Below are positions 17,113 to 26,785 of a stretch of 64,000 nucleotides of DNA, one piece after another. How positions within the stretch are numbered: position 1 is the first letter of the stretch; the number at the start of each line of letters is the position of its first letter. Position numbers and translations under genes: made by a program. The DNA is taken from positions 1 through 64,000 of the forward strand of contig NZ_JAIQUM010000007.1 in NCBI RefSeq assembly GCF_020075705.1, read 5' to 3'. This DNA comes from Metabacillus rhizolycopersici. GTDB taxonomy: Bacteria > Bacillota > Bacilli > Bacillales > Bacillaceae. The notes under the pieces were generated by a model. That model was not told the DNA's origin, searched no databases, and saw only the letters and a list, made by a program, of their open reading frames with translations.

Positions 17113-18490
17113 AATCTACGCCTCTCTTCTTACGTTTATTTGTTAGATAGTAACTTCCATAGCAAAGTAAAATAAACGGTATGCCGCAATATAAGGCAAT
17201 TCGTTGTGTTGGATCGAAGGCAATTCCAATACATGATGCTAAACAAAGAATAAAGGAAGCAATTGGTACCAATGGATAGAGTGGTGTTCGATAGACCAAA
17301 TCCTTTTCAGAATTTCCCTCTTTCAAATATTGTCTGCGAAATAGAAATTGGGCAGCACTAATACTCATCCAAACAACAACCACTGCTAAACCGGAAATGG
17401 AAACAAGCACGATATACACTGTATTTGGTGCCACAATACTTGAGAGCAATGCCAAAGCTCCACCCACCATGCTGAAAATAACCCCATTAATCGGAACACC
17501 GTTCTTATTCATTTTTCCAAAAATCGGGGATATGGCGTTCTGATTAGCAAGCGACCAAAGCATTCTAGAAGAAGCATATAGACCTGAGTTGGCAGCCGAT
17601 AAAATTGCCGTCAAGATCACAAAGTTCATAATGTCTGCAGAATAAGGGAGCCCCATTCGATCTAAAACTACAACAAATGGGCTCTCTAATACCCCTGCAT
17701 CGGACATCGGCAGTAACGCAGATAAAACAACAATTGTCCCTACAAAAAAGATGATCAATCTCCACAAGGTAGTGCGAATGGCCTTCGGTATCATTTTTTC
17801 TGGATTTGCTGTTTCGCCAGCTGCAATACCGATTAACTCAGTTCCTGAAAAAGCAAAGTTAACTGCAAGCATGGTCATGAGTATGCCAGTAACACCATGA
17901 GGAAATAAACCTGCGCTTGTAAAATTCGAAAAGAATGATGCTGGTTTAGAATGCGTCATCGGAAGAAACCCTAGCAGTGCCGCTGCTCCGATAAGAATAA
18001 ATAGCACAATCGCTATAACCTTTATCGACGAAAACCAAAATTCTGCTTCAGCGAAAAACTTCACTGTCAGGACATTTAAAACAAAGATTAAAATGGCAAA
18101 AAGTGCACTCCATATCCAAACATTGATGGATGGAAACCAACGCTGCATAAGCAATCCTGCTGCAGTAAACTCAGAACCTAAAGCAACTGCCCATGTCAGC
18201 CAATACAACCAAGCTACTGTATACCCTGTCCCTGGACCAATGTATTTAGCCGCATAGCTATGAAATGCACCGGTTTCAGGCATATGGACAGCAAGCTCTC
18301 CTAAACAAAGCATGACTAGATACACTACCAGTGCACCAATCAGATAGGAAAGAATCGTACCAAATGGCCCAGCTTGTTGAATCGTGTAACCCGAACTTAA
18401 GAATAAGCCCGTTCCAATTACCCCGCCAAGCGCGATCATGACTAAATGACGTGCTTGCATTGTTCTTTGAAATTCTTGCCTGTTCCCCAT
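17087..18490 (-). CDS. mmuP: S-methylmethionine permease MmuP (YbgF type), 467 aa
   Basis: Twelve-helix amino acid permease of the APC family. [18 protein letters not shown] at about residues 17-34 is the conserved helix 1 motif, and [10 protein letters not shown] follows helix 2. The closest context match is B. subtilis ybgF-ybgG and E. coli mmuP-mmuM. The next gene is the S-methylmethionine-using methyltransferase, which supports the substrate. The ATG is preceded by AAAGGAGAG, and the leader carries a SAM-I riboswitch, so the pair should be expressed when SAM is low. Confidence 0.88.
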   Translation of the reverse strand: MGNRQEFQRTMQARHLVMIALGGVIGTGLFLSSGYTIQQAGPFGTILSYLIGALVVYLVMLCLGELAVHMPETGAFHSYAAKYIGPGTGYTVAWLYWLTWAVALGSEFTAAGLLMQRWFPSINVWIWSALFAILIFVLNVLTVKFFAEAEFWFSSIKVIAIVLFILIGAAALLGFLPMTHSKPASFFSNFTSAGLFPHGVTGILMTMLAVNFAFSGTELIGIAAGETANPEKMIPKAIRTTLWRLIIFFVGTIVVLSALLPMSDAGVLESPFVVVLDRMGLPYSADIMNFVILTAILSAANSGLYASSRMLWSLANQNAISPIFGKMNKNGVPINGVIFSMVGGALALLSSIVAPNTVYIVLVSISGLAVVVVWMSISAAQFLFRRQYLKEGNSEKDLVYRTPLYPLVPIASFILCLASCIGIAFDPTQRIALYCGIPFILLCYGSYYLTNKRKKRGVDYVQQNQSN

Positions 18491-18516
18491 TAAAACTCTC
18501 CTTTGTTACTATCCAG

Positions 18517-18672
18517 AAAAAACAAAAACACACTCTAGAAGAGTGCGCTGCTGACAAATAAAAACGGACGCTCTTATCTATCAGGATATCACCCGCTGGA
18601 ATTAGCACAGTGTCTTAAACAGACCTGTTGCTGAGGTTTCATCGGGCCAGTCCCTCCACCTCTCTGGATAAG
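18517..18672 (-). ncRNA. SAM-I (S-box) riboswitch controlling mmuP-mmuM
   Basis: On the minus strand, CTTATCCAGAGAGGTGGAGG then GACTGGCCC, GATGAAACC, TCAGCAACAGG and GTGCTAATTCC appear in order. These are the conserved core of the S-box. The element is followed by CACTCTTCTAGAGTG and a U-rich run at 18517-18529, a transcription terminator. The mmuP binding site begins about 20 bases later. Binding of SAM should stabilise the terminator and turn the genes off. Confidence 0.95.
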
Positions 18673-19041
18673 AAATATTTTTATATAAACTTATCAACCA
18701 TCGCTGAAAATGTCAATATAATTCTATTTTTTGCGAAAATTCAGTATCATCTAAAATAGAAAAAGCAAATTTTCCAAGTAATTAGAAGTCATCCTGAACC
18801 AAGCAATACTAGAAACCAGAGATTACTACAAAGAAAACTACATAGAAAAACCCTTGTTGTTCAAACCGAAAAAAATCAAAAACCTCCCGTAAAGACCTAA
18901 ATCCTTCCCGATCCATTCTTTTACCACTTCGCCATATTAAAAAATTCTACTTATAGTAAAAGGCTAATGAGCTTATCGATGAACCTAGAGGCGGAAAGCA
19001 AATATAAATCGTTTGACCATTCGAAAGGGAGGAAAAAGGCG
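18673..19041. other. Gene-free stretch upstream of the riboswitch
   Basis: This contains the mmuP promoter region on the minus strand. No open frame with a binding site or other clear signal was found in the rest. Confidence 0.4.
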
Positions 19042-19143
19042 ATGCGAAAATTAAGAAATAAAGTATCTATAAATTTGTCGTACACGGATAGATTTATAGA
19101 ATTTGAGAATAAATTCAAAATTAACTCTGCTAATCCTCATTAA
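19042..19143 (+). CDS. Possible small protein, 33 aa
   Basis: ATG at 19042 follows AAAGGGAGG at a fitting distance, a strong binding site. The product is MRKLRNKVSINLSYTDRF... ending in NSANPH, basic and soluble. A terminator-like hairpin follows at 19212-19242. The good translation signal is the only support; it could also be the start of a truncated gene. Confidence 0.35.
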   Translation: MRKLRNKVSINLSYTDRFIEFENKFKINSANPH

Positions 19144-19211
19144 CTGTTTGAAAAGGTTACTATGATTAAAGATTTACTATCCATATTTAATAATGCTTAA
19201 AAGAAACTTAA

Positions 19212-19242
19212 AAAGACAACTTCCAAATGGATAGTTGTCTTT
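19212..19242 (+). terminator. Rho-independent terminator
   Basis: AAAGACAAC pairs with GTTGTCTTT, followed by CTTT. It could end the transcript of the 33-aa frame. Confidence 0.6.
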
Positions 19243-19327
19243 CTTTAAAATGAGTTGTCAAATACACTCCAAACGTGTAGAACATGGAAACAAGTCTATC
19301 TAGCTTCTCACCAATAATTTTAACAAA

Positions 19328-19418
19328 AACCTCATTTACTTATGATACGGTTCACCACCATTAATCCTAAAATACCCTGCTGGCGGCCATTCGTATAATC
19401 TTTCTCCAGTTCAAAATA
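19328..19418 (-). repeat. Gene-end repeat, copy E (longest; TGERLYEWPPAGYF...GEPYHK-stop)
   Basis: The longest copy. On the minus strand it reads TGERLYEWPPAGYF, then RINGGEPYHK, then TAA-ATGAGG. It is open for about 25 codons back to a TGA and starts just 3' of the rbsB stop. It is closest to copy B. This is the clearest sign that the repeats are the coding 3' end of a gene family. Confidence 0.7.
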
Positions 19419-19427
19419 TATGCTATT

Positions 19428-20351
19428 TTAATTATCTTGCGTTACTAATTTTAGTGGAGCAGCTATGATATTCTCAACCTTTTTACCCTGCAAAACGTCT
19501 CTTGCAGCATCTACAGCGAGCTTACCAATTAACTCTGATTGTTGAGCAACTGTCGCTTCCATATCTCCTGATTTAATAGCATTTAGTGCGTCGTCATTCC
19601 CATCAAATCCAATGACCATAACTTCCTTACCAGAGCTATTAATTGCCTCAATAGCCCCCAATGCCATTTCATCATTATGAGCAAATACAGCTTTAATATC
19701 AGGATTTGCTTGCAGAAGATTTTCCATTACAGTTAATCCTTTTGTACGATCAAAATCAGCTGCTTGTTTAGCAATTATATTCAATTTTTGATCTGCTATG
19801 TTATGGAATCCCTGACCTCTTTCACGTGTGGCAGATGCCCCTGGAACTCCCTCTAATTCAATAACTTGTGCATTTTCTCCAAACTTTTCAATAATATAAT
19901 TTGCAGCCATTTCCCCGCCTTTTATATTATCTGAAGCCACTAATGCTTCTACTTTGCCTTTATCTGCTGAGCGATCCAACGTAACTACCGGTATGCCAAT
20001 ATTATTCGCTGATTGAACAGCAGTTGAAATGGAAGCGGAATCTGTTGGATTAATGAGCAAAGCATCTACACCTTGCTGAATTAAATCCTCCACGTCATTA
20101 ACTTGTTTTGCAGAGTCATTTTGTGCATCTACGATAATAACTTCCATACCTAAGGCTTCTACTTCTTTAACAACTCCATCCCTTAAAGAAACAAAAAATG
20201 GGTTATTTAATGTGGAAACCGATAAGCCAATTTTAATATCTTTTAAACTTTCTTTTTTATCCGGTTTTGCCCATCCAGGCGGTTGCATTGAACAAGCACT
20301 TAGGAGCAAAAGTGTTAGTGATAGACATAAAACTATTAATTTTTTCATCAT
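19428..20351 (-). CDS. rbsB: Ribose ABC transporter substrate-binding lipoprotein RbsB, 307 aa
   Basis: Periplasmic-binding-protein-like receptor of family Peripla_BP_4, anchored as a lipoprotein by LLLLSAC with Cys20. IGLSVSTLNNPFFVSL and DRSADKGKVEALVASDN (near residue 135) are typical of RbsB. It delivers ribose to the RbsAC membrane complex. It is the last gene of the rbsRKDACB set, following rbsC by 14 bases. Copy E of the gene-end repeat lies immediately behind it, so the terminator is not clear. Confidence 0.93.
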   Translation of the reverse strand: MMKKLIVLCLSLTLLLLSACSMQPPGWAKPDKKESLKDIKIGLSVSTLNNPFFVSLRDGVVKEVEALGMEVIIVDAQNDSAKQVNDVEDLIQQGVDALLINPTDSASISTAVQSANNIGIPVVTLDRSADKGKVEALVASDNIKGGEMAANYIIEKFGENAQVIELEGVPGASATRERGQGFHNIADQKLNIIAKQAADFDRTKGLTVMENLLQANPDIKAVFAHNDEMALGAIEAINSSGKEVMVIGFDGNDDALNAIKSGDMEATVAQQSELIGKLAVDAARDVLQGKKVENIIAAPLKLVTQDN

Positions 20352-20365
20352 GATCTCTCCCTATA

Positions 20366-21331
20366 CTACTTTTTACGGTCAAGTAATACTGCAATTAATA
20401 TAACGATCCCCTTAACCACCATTTGGTAAAAAGATGATACTCCAAGAAGATTCAAGCCGTTATTTAAGGTACCGATAATTAAAGCACCGATAAGTGTCCC
20501 AAAAATTCTTCCTTTTCCTCCTGAAAGGCTTGTCCCTCCTAACACAACTGCTGCAATCGCATCAAGCTCATATGAAGTGCCAGCTGTAGGCTGTGCTGAA
20601 TTTAAACGAGATGTTAAGATCGCACCCGCCAAAGCTGCAAGCATTCCCGAAAGGCTATAAATCATAATTTTTACTTTTGGTACTTTAATCCCTGAAATTA
20701 ATGCTGCTTTTTCATTTCCACCAATCGCATATGTTTTTCGTCCGAATGGAGTTTTGTGAAGAAGAATGAATAAGAAAACAAATGCAAGGATCATCGTAAT
20801 AGCTGGTACAGGTATTCCTAGAAAATAACCACGGCCAAATAACTGAAACAGATAATTATCACCAAGACCAGTAATCGGGTTTCCACCAGTATAAACAAGT
20901 GTTAATCCTCTGAAGATCGTCATTGTTGCTAGTGTAGCAATAAATGGAGCCATTTTTCCCTTGGTAATGAATAATCCGTTTACCGTTCCCATCAAGCCAC
21001 CAAGAATACATCCAATGATGATCGCAAGAATCGGGTCTACACCAGATACCATCATTCCTGCTGTCAAAGCACTGGATAAAGCAAGAATAGCCCCGACAGA
21101 TAAATCAATTCCTCCTGTTAAAATAACAAATGTCATACCAAAAGCAATAAGTGCATTAATCGCAACCTGTCTTAATAAATTTAAGATATTCAAAGGCTCG
21201 AGAAAACTTGGATTTAATATCGACACAATCACAACTAATATAATTAAACCTAGCAATGGCCCTAACTTTTGGGTAATTGCATTCATCATATTTGTCTTGC
21301 CAGGCTTTGTCACTGTATTAATGGAATTCAT
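20366..21331 (-). CDS. rbsC: Ribose ABC transporter permease RbsC, 321 aa
   Basis: Membrane subunit of the ribose importer with eight to ten helices. FVILTGGIDLSVGAILALSS and VLGGTSLSGGKGRIFGTLIG are conserved in sugar permeases of this family. It starts one base after rbsA ends. It forms the translocation pore with RbsA as ATPase. Confidence 0.93.
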   Translation of the reverse strand: MNSINTVTKPGKTNMMNAITQKLGPLLGLIILVVIVSILNPSFLEPLNILNLLRQVAINALIAFGMTFVILTGGIDLSVGAILALSSALTAGMMVSGVDPILAIIIGCILGGLMGTVNGLFITKGKMAPFIATLATMTIFRGLTLVYTGGNPITGLGDNYLFQLFGRGYFLGIPVPAITMILAFVFLFILLHKTPFGRKTYAIGGNEKAALISGIKVPKVKIMIYSLSGMLAALAGAILTSRLNSAQPTAGTSYELDAIAAVVLGGTSLSGGKGRIFGTLIGALIIGTLNNGLNLLGVSSFYQMVVKGIVILIAVLLDRKK

Positions 21332-21332
21332 T

Positions 21333-22823
21333 TTATTGACCTCCTGTTGCCAATGTCATAATTTTTTCTTGGGTCGCATCTTCTTTCAATAATTCTCCAT
21401 TTATTTTTCCTTCATGAACGACGAGGATTCGATCACTCATTCCAAGGATCTCAGGTAATTCTGAAGATACCATGATGATAGCTACACCCCGATCTGTTAA
21501 TTCATTCATTAGTTGATAAATTTCTCTCTTCGCTCCAACATCTACTCCTCTAGTTGGTTCATCTAATATAAGTAATTTCGGCCCTATTCCTACCCACTTG
21601 GCAATGACCACTTTTTGCTGATTTCCCCCTGATAGCTTTCCAACAGCAATATCTTTGGATTCCGTTTTTACTGTCAAGCGTTTGATTAGCATATTAACAA
21701 AGTCTGTCTCACTTTTTTCATTAATGATCCCTTTTGGAGCGAAGCTAGAGAGAGTTGGCAAAACCATATTATCTCTTATTGAGAAATCTAGGATTAATCC
21801 CTCATCTTTGCGATCTTCTGTAATGAATCCGATACCTAACTTAACAGCCTGTTCCGGTGTTTTAATCGTCACTTTCTTACCTTTCAGCCAAGTTTCACCG
21901 CCATCGATCGCATCAAGGCCAAAGATTGCCCTCATGATTTCTGTTCGACCGGCTCCCATCAAGCCTGAAACCCCAACTATTTCTCCAGCACAAACTGAAA
22001 AATTCACATCTTCAAAATATCCTTTTTTTGTTAAACCCTTTACTTGAAGAACGGTTTCACCCGGGTTAGGATTTCGTTTAGGATATCGATCGGTTAATTC
22101 CCTTCCAACCATTTTCCTAACAACCTCATCAAAATTTGTTTCTGGGATTGCCTTCGTGTCAACAGTTTTCCCATCACGCATTACTGTAATCCTGTCACAG
22201 ATGGAGAAAATCTCCTCCATTCGATGAGAAATATATACGATTGATACTCCTGCTTTTTTTAATGAAGAAATAACATCAAAAAGTTTGCTGATTTCCCTTT
22301 CTGTCAATGCAGCAGTAGGTTCATCCATTATAATCACTTTTGCTTCTGTCATTAAAGCCTTAGCAATTTCAATCATTTGCTGTTCCCCAACAGAACAACT
22401 TCCTGCCTCTTTATCTAACGGAATTGATACTGCTAATCTATCAAACTGTTTCCTTGCTAACGCTTTCATTTCAGTTGTTTTTAAAAAGCCAAAAGAATTC
22501 TTTAGTTCCTTACCAATAAATAAGTTTTCTAGAACAGTCATATCAGGCCAAATATTTAATTCCTGATGAATAAAGGTGATTCCACTTTGCTCCGCTTCTT
22601 TTGGGTTCTTAAAATAGGTTTCCTCTCCATCAATTGTGATTTTCCCTTTATCACGGGCATGCATCCCTGTAAGTACGTTCATCATCGTTGATTTCCCTGC
22701 ACCATTTTCCCCCATTAAGGCATGTACTTCCCCATCCACTAAATCAAAATCAACACCTGTTAAAACTTGATTGGTTCCAAATGCTTTATAGATGTTTTCC
22801 ATCATAATTCGCATGTTTATCAC
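21333..22823 (-). CDS. rbsA: Ribose ABC transporter ATP-binding protein RbsA, 496 aa
   Basis: Tandem ATPase with two nucleotide-binding halves. The first has Walker [10 protein letters not shown] (about residues 38-46) and Walker [13 protein letters not shown]. The second half begins with the degenerate GLMGAGRTE and has [14 protein letters not shown] and [12 protein letters not shown]. This duplicated layout and the 496-aa length are standard for RbsA. It lies 9 bases after rbsD. Confidence 0.94.
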   Translation of the reverse strand: MINMRIMMENIYKAFGTNQVLTGVDFDLVDGEVHALMGENGAGKSTMMNVLTGMHARDKGKITIDGEETYFKNPKEAEQSGITFIHQELNIWPDMTVLENLFIGKELKNSFGFLKTTEMKALARKQFDRLAVSIPLDKEAGSCSVGEQQMIEIAKALMTEAKVIIMDEPTAALTEREISKLFDVISSLKKAGVSIVYISHRMEEIFSICDRITVMRDGKTVDTKAIPETNFDEVVRKMVGRELTDRYPKRNPNPGETVLQVKGLTKKGYFEDVNFSVCAGEIVGVSGLMGAGRTEIMRAIFGLDAIDGGETWLKGKKVTIKTPEQAVKLGIGFITEDRKDEGLILDFSIRDNMVLPTLSSFAPKGIINEKSETDFVNMLIKRLTVKTESKDIAVGKLSGGNQQKVVIAKWVGIGPKLLILDEPTRGVDVGAKREIYQLMNELTDRGVAIIMVSSELPEILGMSDRILVVHEGKINGELLKEDATQEKIMTLATGGQ

Positions 22824-22832
22824 CTCATTCTA

Positions 22833-23228
22833 TTAAAAAAATACTCCTGATTGTAAAATACAGTTTGCATACGGTGTACTCTCACCCGTACGAATTACTG
22901 CTTTAGCTTGTTTAGTTAATTGTTTAAACTCCTCATGGGAAACGTGTTCTATTTTCTTATTAGCGAATTTATCCATTACATATTTAGCATGTTCAGGATT
23001 TCCTTCTTCTATTTCAGAGGCAATTATCACTTTTTCGATAACCATATCCTCTTCAACGACATTCACTACATCTATAAATGAAGGCATGCCAGTTTTGACT
23101 GCTAAATCTATCTTTTTAACGCCCTCTGGAATGGGCAAACCAGCATCTGCTATTACAATATAATCGGTATGACCCAGATCAGCTAAAATCTTTGAAATGT
23201 GGCTGTTTAAAATTCCATAACGTTTCAT
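22833..23228 (-). CDS. rbsD: D-ribose pyranase RbsD, 131 aa
   Basis: Converts beta-pyranose to beta-furanose forms of ribose before phosphorylation. Conserved: [20 protein letters not shown] with the catalytic His, and [12 protein letters not shown]. The C-terminal [12 protein letters not shown] carries the Tyr-Ala-Asn signature. Full length. It starts two bases after rbsK, inside the ribose operon. Confidence 0.94.
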   Translation of the reverse strand: MKRYGILNSHISKILADLGHTDYIVIADAGLPIPEGVKKIDLAVKTGMPSFIDVVNVVEEDMVIEKVIIASEIEEGNPEHAKYVMDKFANKKIEHVSHEEFKQLTKQAKAVIRTGESTPYANCILQSGVFF

Positions 23229-23230
23229 TT

Positions 23231-24109
23231 TTATAAATTCCCTTCTACTTCTTCTCTTGTTGGCATACCACCCTGTGCACCAAATTTTGTTACGGACAAA
23301 GATGCAGCCCGATTAGCAAAACGAATGCTATCTTCTATGCTTTTCCCCTCAGCTACTGCCACTGCAAAAGCTGCATTAAATGTATCTCCTGCACCTGTTG
23401 TATCAACTGCGTCAACAGGATAAGCGGGGACAAGTATTTCATTTTCACCATCATAATAACGAACTCCGTTTTTACCTTCTGTAACCAATAATTTATTTGG
23501 AAACCATTTTAATGCTTCATGGATATCCTTGTTCTCAAAAAGAACAGAAGCTTCCCCTTCATTTGGTGTAATATAAGTTGCCTTTTCAATCACCGTTTTA
23601 CTAATAGGTCTTGCCGGTGCTGGATTTAGTAATAAGGGCACATCATTTGCAAAGCAAATTTCTGTTACATATTCTACTGTTTCCTCAGGAATTTCTTGCT
23701 GGATTAGGACAATATCTGATTCACGTATGACACCCAGTGCCTTTTCAACTAAATCAGGTGTGACATAATTATTAGCACCTTTAACTACAATAATACTGTT
23801 ATCGCCATCTGCTAGGGTAATATGTGCTGTTCCTGTCCCTGAATGTGTAACCGGTTTCACATAAGTTGTGAAAACACCATTAGAAGTGAAATTGTTAACT
23901 ATTTGTTCACCAAACTCATCGTCACCTACACATCCCACCATATACACTTCAGCACCGAGCCTGGCAGCTGCGACAGCCTGGTTAGCCCCTTTGCCACCAG
24001 GAACTGTCTTAAAGCTCTCCCCAAGAATCGTTTCCCCTTTATTTGGCCGTTTTGAAGCGGTTACAACCAAATCCATAGAAGAACTACCGATAATCGTCAT
24101 TTTAATCAT
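23231..24109 (-). CDS. rbsK: Ribokinase RbsK, 292 aa
   Basis: PfkB family kinase that phosphorylates ribose to ribose 5-phosphate. [16 protein letters not shown] (about residues 42-57) is the sugar-binding signature, and [14 protein letters not shown] near residue 250 holds the catalytic Asp and anion hole. A longer frame starts at 24142, but [14 protein letters not shown] at 24109 has GAAAGG upstream and matches the family start. It overlaps the end of rbsR by eight bases. Confidence 0.92.
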   Translation of the reverse strand: MIKMTIIGSSSMDLVVTASKRPNKGETILGESFKTVPGGKGANQAVAAARLGAEVYMVGCVGDDEFGEQIVNNFTSNGVFTTYVKPVTHSGTGTAHITLADGDNSIIVVKGANNYVTPDLVEKALGVIRESDIVLIQQEIPEETVEYVTEICFANDVPLLLNPAPARPISKTVIEKATYITPNEGEASVLFENKDIHEALKWFPNKLLVTEGKNGVRYYDGENEILVPAYPVDAVDTTGAGDTFNAAFAVAVAEGKSIEDSIRFANRAASLSVTKFGAQGGMPTREEVEGNL

Positions 24110-25088
24110 TTTTCTCAACCTTTCTTGTCGTTTGCCTTTCAATAAATGTAACTGGCATTTGGATATTCTTCTGCACTAACGGTTTTTTATTAATAATTTT
24201 CATTAATAATTTTGCTGCTTCTCTTCCCATATCATAGGCAGGTTGTCTAATGGTAGAAAGTGGTGGGAATAGCAACTTGCTAAGCGGTATATCATCATAT
24301 CCGATAATTTGTAAGTCATCCGGAATGGATCTTCCTATTCGCAACGCCTCATGTAATATCGCTGCTGCACTAAGATCATTGCTGGCAATTACCCCATCTG
24401 TTTCAGGAAATTTCTCAAATAAAGTTTTAGCCATTTTTTCTGCATCGTGAAAACTAAACGATGAAGTAATAACCTGAAAGTCCACATTAGCATTACACAG
24501 CTCATCAACTGCACCTTTGAATCTGTCTTGTGCTGTCCTTAATTCAATAGGCCCTTTAAGTAAAGCAATTCGCTTACTTCCCCTTCGAATCATTTCTTGT
24601 GCTGCTTTTTTTCCCCCATCCAATCCATCTGCATAAACTGAAGGATAACTATTTGTTATCCGATCTAGTAATACAACAGGAAAAGATAAGTTTTCGTAAA
24701 GTTTTGTTTCAGCCTGATTTGTTGCTGAAATAATACCTATTACATTATTTTGTTTAAAAGTCTGTATATAATCTATTTCTTTTTCAAGTTTTTCATCAGC
24801 ATTTCCAATAATTAAATGAAGTCCTTGCTCCTGCATTTCATCCTCTACCCCACGAGCTAACTCAGGAAAGTAGGGATTTCGAATATCCGGAAGCAATAAC
24901 CCTATTAATCTTGATTTTTTGTTATAAAGAGATCTTGCCACTTCATTTGGTTTGTAATTTAATTCTTTAATTGCCTCGTTTACTAGCTTCCTAGTATCTT
25001 CATGTGCATAACCTTTATTGTTTAATACTCTTGAAACGGTCGCCACAGATACTCCAGCTTTTTTTGCAACATCCCGTATAGTAGCCAT
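24102..25088 (-). CDS. rbsR: Ribose operon repressor RbsR (LacI family), 328 aa
   Basis: LacI/GalR regulator. The N-terminal helix-turn-helix reads MATIRDVAKKAGVSVATVSR, followed by the hinge helix KPNEVARSLYNKKS and a sugar-binding effector domain. The frame extends further upstream, but the ATG at 25088 has AGGGGTG in place and fits the family start exactly. It is the first gene of the operon and presumably represses it through the 18-bp palindrome just upstream, with induction by ribose. Confidence 0.92.
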   Translation of the reverse strand: MATIRDVAKKAGVSVATVSRVLNNKGYAHEDTRKLVNEAIKELNYKPNEVARSLYNKKSRLIGLLLPDIRNPYFPELARGVEDEMQEQGLHLIIGNADEKLEKEIDYIQTFKQNNVIGIISATNQAETKLYENLSFPVVLLDRITNSYPSVYADGLDGGKKAAQEMIRRGSKRIALLKGPIELRTAQDRFKGAVDELCNANVDFQVITSSFSFHDAEKMAKTLFEKFPETDGVIASNDLSAAAILHEALRIGRSIPDDLQIIGYDDIPLSKLLFPPLSTIRQPAYDMGREAAKLLMKIINKKPLVQKNIQMPVTFIERQTTRKVEKND

Positions 25089-25102
25089 CGATTCACCCCT
25101 CA

Positions 25103-25120
25103 TGTGTAACCGGTTACACA
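25103..25120 (-). promoter_or_regulatory. RbsR (LacI-type) operator
   Basis: TGTGTAACCGGTTACACA is a perfect 18-bp palindrome with the central CG typical of LacI-family operators. It lies 14 bases before the rbsR start, between promoter and gene, so it should mediate autoregulation. Confidence 0.85.
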
Positions 25121-25580
25121 CATAATAGCATAATATTTTTTCGCACGCAACATATAATTGTAATCGTTTTAGGAAAGTGCTGACGAAGCTATGCCTCTCT
25201 ATTAAAAGTACATGGAAAAAATTCCACATAAAGTTGAATAGACTAAAATCTTAGATACTAAGTCTCTTATGTAATTCGTTTAGGCTATACAAGCCCAAAA
25301 ACCTTAAAAAGTCCAAGGTAAACTAGGAAATTTCCGAGCAAGTCCAAACTATTGTGAAGTATTACGCCTAGTACACTGAATGTATGGAAGAAAAAGTTGT
25401 AGATAAATTCTTAAAGAACCTTTTAAGAAACAAAAATTTCATTGGCTGGGTAGAATTACGACGACACAATAAAGAAGGTTTGTCCTAAACATTATAAAAT
25501 GTTACTTATTTTTCCAAAAGGTTTTTGTTATGCTAGAATGAGACAGATAGCACGTTTTAGAAAAGATTGGAGTTGTAAAA
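25121..25580. other. Divergent promoter region of rbsR and the lipoprotein gene
   Basis: About 460 bases without a gene. It should hold the minus-strand rbs promoter near the palindrome and the plus-strand promoter of the lipoprotein gene. I see no further structure I can defend. Confidence 0.4.
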
Positions 25581-26282
25581 GTGAAGAGAAACAAATTTTT
25601 AATTGTTGCAGCTTTATTAGCCGTATTGTTAGTAGTATTTTCTGCTTGTAATTCGTCCGATGAGTCCACTTCAACAACCGATAATCAGTCACAAACGAAT
25701 CGCACTTCGCAAAAAAGCACAGATGATTCTTCTGAAACAATGGATTCATTAAACAATTCTTCGAGTAATAGCTCGACATCCCCCCACAAGAATGAAAATA
25801 AAAAACAAGAGAGCATTGAAAACGATTCAAATACTGACACTGACCAAACCCCAACTGAAAATAGTGACTTAAATGTAGGGGATGAGAAATACAAAGAAAC
25901 ACTATCCCAGTATTCTAGTGAACAAATTGAATACGCTAGAATTTGGTTGCAACTTGGACCCAATCAAGATATAGATGGATTGTATGTTCGACATATTCCA
26001 GCTGGCACACCACTCAACCCTGATGATGACACCAGTGCTAGTTATCCAGAAGCTGTTATCCAGTTAGCAGGTTCTCGCTTAGTAGATGGATCAGTAACTT
26101 ATAGTAGTAATGGCGATGGCACGATTAATGTATACAACGTTCCTTTACGTTGGGATGGCAGTTACCCTGCCGGTAAAAAATTCTACACAGATATTATTAA
26201 AAATAAAAAGCTAGTGCACGTTGATCCGGGTGACGATGAAAAAATCATAAAATTAATCAAATTGCTAAATGTTCATTATTAA
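25581..26282 (+). CDS. Lipoprotein of unknown function, 233 aa
   Basis: A signal peptide with lipobox VVFSAC (Cys23) anchors the protein outside the membrane. Residues 24-100 are a low-complexity Ser/Thr/Asn/Asp-rich linker. The folded part starts near YSSEQIEYARIWLQLG and contains VRHIPAGTPLNP, YPEAVIQLAGSRLVDGSVTY and YNVPLRWDG. This domain resembles secreted or lipoprotein domains of Bacillus of unknown role; I do not know a function. The start is GTG at 25581 behind GGAG. A terminator with a 23-bp stem follows the gene, which looks monocistronic. Confidence 0.8.
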   Translation: MKRNKFLIVAALLAVLLVVFSACNSSDESTSTTDNQSQTNRTSQKSTDDSSETMDSLNNSSSNSSTSPHKNENKKQESIENDSNTDTDQTPTENSDLNVGDEKYKETLSQYSSEQIEYARIWLQLGPNQDIDGLYVRHIPAGTPLNPDDDTSASYPEAVIQLAGSRLVDGSVTYSSNGDGTINVYNVPLRWDGSYPAGKKFYTDIIKNKKLVHVDPGDDEKIIKLIKLLNVHY

Positions 26283-26301
26283 GCCAACGGGTGCTCGTAT
26301 T

Positions 26302-26355
26302 ATAAGGGGCTGTCCAGAAAGTCAGTTGTCATTGACTTTCTGGACAGCCCCTTAT
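26302..26355 (+). terminator. 23-bp perfect inverted repeat / terminator
   Basis: The arms 26302-26324 and 26333-26355 are perfectly complementary around an 8-base loop and include GGGGCTGTCCAGAAAGTC. It follows the lipoprotein gene. The arm sequence resembles the terminal repeats of some insertion sequences (GGGGCTGTCC...AAAGT), so an IS-derived origin is possible. Confidence 0.75.
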
Positions 26356-26516
26356 TGTTTTATAAAGCGTCGACGCACTTCATTATTAATTTTCACAATA
26401 AAAATTAGACATACCTTTAAAACTCAATGTAACTTAACTATAAATGGTATAAAAAATCTAATATAACAAAATGAGGTAAGCATTACATAATCCTCTTTCA
26501 GCTTGGATTGTAATGT

Positions 26517-26752
26517 CTATTTCCACCTCTCCAATTTATGAAGTTTTTTTACAAACATTCCTGCCAATAACTTCGGAAAACCCATTTCGATGCATTTATC
26601 TTTTACAAATTGTTTCATTTCATCTACAGAAATGTCCTTTTGCGTGAATTCCCCTTCTTGATAACAATGCTTACAGTAACATAGAACTTTTATCTAAATC
26701 CTTCTCCGTACCACGGCATAGCGCAGCTTTGGCACTTTTTATATTCTTTCAT
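26517..26752 (-). pseudogene. Frameshifted zinc-ribbon protein gene
   Basis: From ATG at 26752 (GAGGTGA upstream) the frame reads MKEYKKCQSCAMPWYGEGF and then stops. The continuation in the next frame reads CKHCYQEGEFTQKDI, then EMGFPKLLAGMFVKKL and LERWK-stop. Together this is the small putative zinc-ribbon domain protein common in Firmicutes (CxSCGMP ... YCxHCY ... LERWK). One or more indels around 26690 have broken it. Confidence 0.7.
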
Positions 26753-26785
26753 ACTATCACCTCAAATTGTACTTCAATTAAGCTT

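Noticed and set aside
25140..25175. cre site before rbsR
   Set aside because: The AAAACGATTACAA sequence misses several consensus positions; the LacI-type palindrome is the only clear operator.
25528..25902. 124-codon minus-strand frame over the lipoprotein gene
   Set aside because: It lies opposite the Ser/Thr-rich linker; such repeats leave long open shadows.
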